Both the position numbers and the translations under genes were made by a program. A stretch of 5,653 nt of DNA. Source: Candidatus Nesterenkonia stercoripullorum. GTDB taxonomy: Bacteria > Actinomycetota > Actinomycetes > Actinomycetales > Micrococcaceae. This document shows, in pieces, positions 1-3,254 of this stretch; the stretch's first letter is position 1, and each line of letters begins with the position of its first letter. The notes beneath the pieces were generated by a model. The model was not told the DNA's origin, made no database searches, and saw only the letters and a program-made list of their open reading frames with translations. The stretch lies in the NCBI GenBank assembly GCA_019114115.1, contig DXGD01000409.1:1-5653 (forward strand). Reading direction: 5' to 3'.

Positions 1-68
1 AGTGCTGCTGCACTGTCGAGGCGGGCTGGCGGAGACGGCTCGGCTACCCCTGAGGTCTTCCGGCCGGT

Positions 69-88
69 AGGCCGCTGGTCAGCGGCTT
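69..88 (-). terminator. Candidate hairpin terminator after the small peptide ORF
   Basis: A perfect 6-bp inverted repeat GCCGCT (71-76) / AGCGGC (81-86) with a GGTC loop starts about 9 bases past the stop codon of the minus-strand small ORF. It can be lengthened by weak outer pairs at 69-70/87-88. No T-rich tract follows on either strand, so it is not a classical intrinsic terminator, although actinobacterial terminators often lack the U tract. Its position fits a 3' end for the small transcript. Confidence 0.35.
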
Positions 89-94
89 CCGACC

Positions 95-169
95 TTAGAA
101 CACGAGGATGAGAATGATGATGATCAGCAGCAAGCTTGTCAGGCTGATGGGGAGAACTGCACGTCCCAT
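95..169 (-). CDS. Putative 24-residue single-span hydrophobic membrane peptide
   Basis: Read on the minus strand, ATG at 169-167 opens a 24-codon frame ending in TAA at 97-95. The product begins MGRAVLPISLTS and continues as LLLIIIILILVF, so residues 5-24 could span a membrane once, with Arg3 as the only charged side chain and therefore a likely cytoplasmic N terminus. An SD-like AGAAAGGA lies at 189-182, about 12 bases before the ATG. An in-frame GTG at 178-176 would add three residues but sits very close to that site. A structured-looking leader is upstream and a hairpin is downstream, which is the layout of a real small transcript. The family is not recognised. It does not look like KdpF or MetS as I know them. 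Length and composition recall type I toxin peptides or small transporter subunits, but this is only an analogy. The ORF could still be fortuitous. Confidence 0.45.
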   Translation of the reverse strand: MGRAVLPISLTSLLLIIIILILVF

Positions 170-193
170 GGTGCGCACCGTTCCTTTCTCGTT

Positions 194-298
194 GGGGAAG
201 TATCACGCTGGTCCCCGCGGAGGGGACCTCGGCACAGCGTGAGTAGCGCGAGACCGAGCCGGAGGGTGCCGGCCCCGCGCTACGGAATGAATCTCCCC
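194..298 (-). ncRNA. Candidate structured 5' leader (three-way junction), possible cis-regulatory RNA
   Basis: Nested inverted repeats fill this stretch. P1 pairs 194-198 (GGGGA) with 294-298 (TCCCC). P3 pairs 203-209 (TCACGCT) with 236-242 (AGCGTGA) and continues as 210-216 (GGTCCCC) with 222-228 (GGGGACC), capped by a 5-base loop. P2 pairs 243-250 (GTAGCGCG) with 276-283 (CGCGCTAC), with an inner stem 258-262/269-273. P2 and P3 abut without an unpaired base. The 7-base bulge of P3 (229-235) and the 7-base internal-loop strand of P2 (251-257) contain complementary TCGG (229-232) and CCGA (254-257), which would allow a docking contact. On the minus strand P1 closes a few bases before the SD-like site of the small peptide, so that strand is favoured, but the stems could form in either transcript. 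It matches no riboswitch consensus I can recognise. Confidence 0.4.
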
Positions 299-370
299 TA
301 GCCAGACCGCCTGTTCAAGTCCTCCCGCCCGGCTCTGGACAAAACACCATGTCATCAGGACGCATTCTGC

Positions 371-402
371 GGCCATGCCTGGCACTCAGACGGGGCATGG
401 CC
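371..402. repeat. Perfect 9-bp inverted repeat with 14-base spacer
   Basis: GGCCATGCC at 371-379 is exactly repeated in inverse as GGCATGGCC at 394-402. The spacing places the half-site centres about two helical turns apart, compatible with a dimeric regulator, or with a hairpin with a large loop if transcribed. It lies between the small minus-strand transcript and the plus-strand dehydrogenase. Confidence 0.45.
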
Positions 403-494
403 AGTGGCGTTCGCCAGGAGTGATCGGCGTTGGCGTAGCGGTCCCTTCCCAGGAGTAGCCTGGAGGCGGACGCGAGAGATCACGCCCCTGCCGG

Positions 495-513
495 CCCGGT
501 GAGCCTCACCGGG
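495..513. promoter_or_regulatory. Perfect 9-1-9 palindrome, candidate operator or leader hairpin
   Basis: CCCGGTGAG (495-503) and CTCACCGGG (505-513) are exact reverse complements around a single central base (504). The site ends about 8 bases before the SD sequence of the dehydrogenase. As DNA it is a near-ideal binding site for a symmetric dimer. As RNA it would form a strong hairpin with a short loop next to the ribosome binding site. No regulator gene is in the window, so the cognate protein is unknown. Confidence 0.5.
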
Positions 514-520
514 TATCTCG

Positions 521-530
521 AGAAGGAGGA
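521..530 (+). promoter_or_regulatory. Strong Shine-Dalgarno sequence fixing the GTG start
   Basis: AGAAGGAGGA contains the full GGAGG core, 4 bases before the GTG at 534. The reading frame stays open upstream, so this site is what decides the start of the dehydrogenase. Confidence 0.85.
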
Positions 531-533
531 ACA

Positions 534-1574
534 GTGCGAGCCGTCACGTATGTCAGGAATGAGACCGTCGAGCTTCAGCAGAAGGAGGTTCCGGAGATCG
601 CTCCGGACGAGATCCTGCTGAAAGTGGGAGGCGCGGGTCTGTGTCACTCAGACATTGCCCTCATCGGGATGGGGGATGACAGTCCCTTGATCGGGAGCAC
701 GCTGGGGCACGAAGTGGCTGGCACCGTGGAGAAGGCCGGTGCGGAAGTCGAAGGCTGGTCCGCGGGCGATTCAGGCGTCGTCGCTCTGGTGCTCAGCTGC
801 GGTGAATGCCGGGAGTGCGTTGCCGGGCGGGACAACCTGTGCGTGGTCGCCTATCCACGCGGGGCGATGGCGCCGCTCTCTCCAGGTATCGGCTCACCTG
901 GCGGGATGGCCGACTATCTTGCGGTGAAGTCCCGGCACCTGCAGCCGATCGGCGATCTGGACCCCGCTGAGGCGGGCCCGCTCGCCGATGCCGCAGTGAC
1001 GCCACTGCACGCGATCAACTCCGTGCGTGACCGTCTGACGGGCGACGCCACGGTCGTGACCATCGGGCTCGGCGGGCTGGGCCATATGGCGCTGCAGATC
1101 CTGCGCGCCACCACCGGGGCACGCATCATTGCACTGGACACGGATCCGGAGAAATGTGAGTACGCCCGCTCCCATGGCGCCGATCTGGCGTTGATCAGCG
1201 ATGAGAATGCCGCGCAGCGCATACTTGAGGAGACCGGCGGCCGGGGAGCCGATGCGGTCCTCGACTTCGTCGGTGTGCAGCCCACTGTGAACCTCGCTGC
1301 CGCCGTCGTGAAGCCCGGTGGCGCGATCCGTTTCGTCGGGCTGGGCGGAGGGGTCCTGGAGTACACCGCGGGCAACTCGGCCGTCTTGCCGTGGGGCGTC
1401 AGCATCGAACGGGCCTACGGAGGAACCCGGGCTGAGCTGCGCGAAGCCGTGGCGCTGGCTCAGGCGGGCAAGATCCGCCTCGAAGTGACGCGGTACTCCC
1501 TCGACGACGCGGTCCAGGCTTTCGACGACCTGCACCACGGACGAGTGCAGGGACGAGCGGTCCTCGTCCCGTAG
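534..1574 (+). CDS. Zinc-dependent NAD(P)-type alcohol dehydrogenase (medium-chain dehydrogenase/reductase family)
   Basis: The 346-residue product has the usual length of medium-chain zinc alcohol dehydrogenases, which interconvert alcohols and aldehydes or ketones in the cytoplasm. The N-terminal catalytic GroES-like domain carries GLCHSD with the zinc ligand Cys37 and the conserved Asp40, then GHE with His59-Glu60, and Asp152 in ADAAVTP where the family places its third zinc ligand. Structural zinc is predicted from Cys89, Cys92, Cys95 and Cys103. The Rossmann domain follows with GLGGLG at 178-183 and an acidic Asp202 after the second strand, which in this family usually favours NAD over NADP. 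GADAVLDFVG (238-247) is another typical segment. The GTG start is chosen for the strong SD at 521-530. A palindrome just upstream suggests its own regulation. The gene converges on the permease with one base between stops. The substrate cannot be read from the sequence. Confidence 0.93.
   Translation: MRAVTYVRNETVELQQKEVPEIAPDEILLKVGGAGLCHSDIALIGMGDDSPLIGSTLGHEVAGTVEKAGAEVEGWSAGDSGVVALVLSCGECRECVAGRDNLCVVAYPRGAMAPLSPGIGSPGGMADYLAVKSRHLQPIGDLDPAEAGPLADAAVTPLHAINSVRDRLTGDATVVTIGLGGLGHMALQILRATTGARIIALDTDPEKCEYARSHGADLALISDENAAQRILEETGGRGADAVLDFVGVQPTVNLAAAVVKPGGAIRFVGLGGGVLEYTAGNSAVLPWGVSIERAYGGTRAELREAVALAQAGKIRLEVTRYSLDDAVQAFDDLHHGRVQGRAVLVP
1529..1551. repeat. 7-bp inverted repeat inside the end of the dehydrogenase gene
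   Basis: CCTGCAC (1529-1535) pairs with GTGCAGG (1545-1551) around a 9-base loop. It lies directly beside the hairpin at 1550-1570, sharing its edge, so the 3' end of the dehydrogenase mRNA could carry two adjacent stem-loops. Confidence 0.35.
1550..1570. terminator. Candidate bidirectional hairpin terminator embedded in the dehydrogenase 3' end
   Basis: GGGACGAG (1550-1557) and CTCGTCCC (1563-1570) form a perfect 8-bp stem with a 5-base loop. It ends one base before the TAG of the dehydrogenase (1572-1574) and lies a few bases past the permease stop on the other strand. The converging stops leave no spacer, so a terminator shared by both genes has to lie within coding sequence. No T tract follows on either strand, which weakens the call. 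Confidence 0.4.
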
Positions 1575-1575
1575 C

Positions 1576-3054
1576 TCATACGCGCCGGGACCATTCTGGA
1601 CGGGGTGCGCCGAGCACCGCAGTGTCGACGTCGTCGTCGGTGACTGAGGTGTTGTGGCGCATCCTGGCCACGTAGAACCCGATGCCGAGCAGGATCCAGA
1701 CGCCCATGGCGATGAACGAGGGCATGCTCAGCTGAGCCGGTGAGCCCGGGGCGAGCAGCAGCACGGTGAAGACCAGCGCCACCACCACGCCGGCTGCCGC
1801 CAGGAGCTTGCGGGTGGTGGAGGCCGATCCCTCGACCACCTCTTTCTGTCCGCTCCAGCGGAACATCCGGAACGCGCAGGCGCAGGTATAGGCGAAGGCG
1901 AAGGTGAACCCGATCGAGGCCATGTCGACGATCCAGTTCAAGGCCGTGCGCCCGAACCACGGAGCGATCAGGCACACCGCGAGGACGAACCAGATGCCCA
2001 CGCTGGGGGTGCCGTGTCTGCGATGCACCCGGCTGAAGGCTGCCGGAACCATCTGCGCCCGGCCCATCGCGAGCAGGACACGGGAACCGGCCACATAGAA
2101 GCCGTTGAGCCCAGTGGCGATGCCCATGAAGGCCGCCACGCACAGCAGCACCAGCCCTGCCGGCCCAAGGGCCCCCACGACGACGTCGGCCGTGAGCCAT
2201 ATCGGCTGTTGGGCGAGCTCATCCTGCCAGGGAGCGCCCGCGGCGGTGGCTACGATCATCGCGAGATAGATCGCCGTGGCCGCGATGAGCGACCACACGA
2301 TCAGCCGGAAGGCCTTCGAGGCTGAGAAGTTGAACTCTTCTGCGGTTTGCGGGATGTTGTCGAAACCGATGAACGCCCATGGGGCGATCGCCACGATGGC
2401 CAGCACCCCGGCGATCGCGGGCGTGCCCGGGTTGAACAGCGGCTCCATATTCGAGGCCTGGCCCTGGGGCGAGGCCAGCACGCCGCCGAGAATGACGGCC
2501 ACCACCGCGACCATCACCAGGCACATGTAGAACTGCAAGCGCGCGGAATCGCCGCCGCCGATGACGTTCAGGATGGCGAAGATGACCAGGGCCACGATGG
2601 AAATCACCACTTCGCCCATGTACACGTCCCACCCTGCGACTGTGTAGAGGTACCCCTGCTCGGCGACCTGTGGCAGAGCGCGCTTGCCGAGAAGCCCCAG
2701 CGCCGAGGCATTGAGCGCGACGATCGAGACATATCCCAGCGTCATGAACCAGGCGCAGATATAGGCGTGGGTCCGCCCGAAACCGACGAGCGTGTAGGCG
2801 AAGGCGCCGCCGGAGACGGGGAAGACTTTGGCGAGGAAGCCGTAGCTGACGCCCACCACGATCATGAGGCCACCGCCGATGGCCAGGCCCAGCAGCGCCC
2901 CCATCGGTCCGGCGGTGTCCATCCAGTCCGCGGGGAGCACGAACGCGCCCCACCCTACGGCCGAGCCCAGGGCGATTGCCCAGACCCAGTGGGGTTTCAG
3001 ATTCTTGCTCAGCCGGACTGGCTGGCCAGCTTGGGTGCTCTCTGCGGCTGTCAT
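1576..3054 (-). CDS. APC-superfamily amino acid permease
   Basis: The 492-residue integral membrane protein has about twelve hydrophobic segments, starting near residues 22-42, 52-72, 95-117, 146-166, 173-194 and 213-231. The first helix contains GSAVGWGAF (30-38), the unwound glycine motif that in APC transporters binds the amino and carboxyl groups of the substrate. Helix six has APWAFIGFDNIPQTAEE (224-240), matching the family F-x-G-F-D/E...AEE signature, and SRVLLAMGRAQMVP (324-337) fits the conserved loop after helix eight. It probably imports or exchanges an amino acid or amine across the cytoplasmic membrane, driven by an ion gradient or by antiport; the substrate is not readable. The hydrophilic C-terminal tail is acidic (VTDDDVD). 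The ATG at 3054-3052 has AGGGA 5 bases upstream. The gene is divergent from the ATP-grasp ligase and convergent with the dehydrogenase. Confidence 0.93.
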   Translation of the reverse strand: MTAAESTQAGQPVRLSKNLKPHWVWAIALGSAVGWGAFVLPADWMDTAGPMGALLGLAIGGGLMIVVGVSYGFLAKVFPVSGGAFAYTLVGFGRTHAYICAWFMTLGYVSIVALNASALGLLGKRALPQVAEQGYLYTVAGWDVYMGEVVISIVALVIFAILNVIGGGDSARLQFYMCLVMVAVVAVILGGVLASPQGQASNMEPLFNPGTPAIAGVLAIVAIAPWAFIGFDNIPQTAEEFNFSASKAFRLIVWSLIAATAIYLAMIVATAAGAPWQDELAQQPIWLTADVVVGALGPAGLVLLCVAAFMGIATGLNGFYVAGSRVLLAMGRAQMVPAAFSRVHRRHGTPSVGIWFVLAVCLIAPWFGRTALNWIVDMASIGFTFAFAYTCACAFRMFRWSGQKEVVEGSASTTRKLLAAAGVVVALVFTVLLLAPGSPAQLSMPSFIAMGVWILLGIGFYVARMRHNTSVTDDDVDTAVLGAPRPEWSRRV

Positions 3055-3069
3055 GTTCGTCCCTTCGGT

Positions 3070-3090
3070 AGGCCTCGACCCAGTCGGCCT
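3070..3090 (-). promoter_or_regulatory. Leader hairpin just before the permease ribosome binding site
   Basis: AGGC (3070-3073) pairs with GCCT (3087-3090) and CGAC (3076-3079) with GTCG (3083-3086). Together they give an 8-bp stem with a 2-base bulge and a 3-base loop. It sits only a few bases upstream of the permease SD (about 3060-3066), where a stem could affect ribosome access. Confidence 0.3.
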
Positions 3091-3123
3091 CAGCGCGAAA
3101 GCCTGTTTCCGCTTCTGATCAGG

Positions 3124-3140
3124 GTGCCCAGATGGGGCAC
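3124..3140. promoter_or_regulatory. 6-5-6 dyad, candidate operator in the divergent intergenic region
   Basis: GTGCCC (3124-3129) and GGGCAC (3135-3140) are exact inverse copies separated by five bases. The site lies about 70 bp upstream of the permease start and 115 bp upstream of the ligase start, a sensible place for a regulator controlling one or both genes. Confidence 0.35.
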
Positions 3141-3146
3141 AGCGTC

Positions 3147-3160
3147 GAGTGCGGTCACTC
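3147..3160. promoter_or_regulatory. 5-4-5 dyad, second candidate operator, overlapping a possible permease -10
   Basis: GAGTG (3147-3151) and CACTC (3156-3160) are inverse copies around CGGT. On the minus strand a TAGAGT hexamer (3162-3157) fits the TANNNT -10 form for the permease and overlaps this dyad, so a protein bound here would block that promoter. No good -35 partner is visible, and the short arms make chance occurrence possible. Confidence 0.28.
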
Positions 3161-3242
3161 TAGCAAGCCGCTGATGAGGCATGTTGTGTTTGGATTCCGT
3201 GGCGCGCCCACCCAACGACCCGCTGGCCGGTCGCCCAACCGG

Positions 3243-3248
3243 CATACT
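3243..3248 (+). promoter_or_regulatory. Possible -10 element for a leaderless ligase transcript
   Basis: CATACT matches four of six bases of the -10 consensus and lies 6 bases before the GTG at 3255. That is where transcription would start, so the mRNA would begin at the start codon. This would explain why no SD precedes the GTG. No clear -35 hexamer is seen around 3220-3225. Leaderless genes are common in Actinobacteria. Confidence 0.33.
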
Positions 3249-3254
3249 GGACGC

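Larger units (their letters stand above)
299..533. promoter_or_regulatory. Intergenic region upstream of the alcohol dehydrogenase with several inverted repeats
   Basis: I see no convincing gene here. The region holds a 9-bp inverted repeat (371-379/394-402), a compact dyad TGGCG-TT-CGCCA (405-416), a 5-bp repeat CCAGG/CCTGG (449-453/459-463) and the 9-1-9 palindrome at 495-513. A TAGCCT hexamer at 456-461 fits the TANNNT form of a -10 element for the dehydrogenase. The best upstream -35-like TTGGCG (430-435) is about 20 bases away, which is too long to be persuasive. The promoters of the plus-strand dehydrogenase and of the minus-strand small transcript probably both lie here, but neither can be placed firmly. 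Confidence 0.4.

Noticed and set aside
1..14. AGTGC-TGCT-GCACT dyad at the window edge
   Set aside because: Arms of only 5 bp and no sequence to the left, so it cannot be told whether it is the end of a terminator or chance.
313..342. Minus-strand TTGTCC/TTGAAC hexamers as a promoter for the small transcript
   Set aside because: The positions 17 bases downstream do not match a -10 element, so the promoter of the leader cannot be placed.
203..385. 60-codon minus-strand ORF
   Set aside because: It overlaps the inverted-repeat block and a 9-bp dyad, and its product is Arg/Pro-rich without a recognisable motif. RNA or regulatory function explains the stretch better.
349..423. 24-codon plus-strand ORF (MSSGRILRP...)
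   Set aside because: No SD, no good -10 for a leaderless start, and it spans the 371-402 inverted repeat. Nothing supports it beyond an open frame.
894..1538. 214-codon minus-strand frame opposite the dehydrogenase
   Set aside because: The plus frame has all zinc and Rossmann motifs and a strong SD; the minus product has no recognisable features.
2347..3174. 275-codon plus-strand open frame
   Set aside because: It is opposite the permease, is rich in His/Asp/Gly/Arg low complexity, and shows no domain. It is a shadow of the membrane-protein codons.
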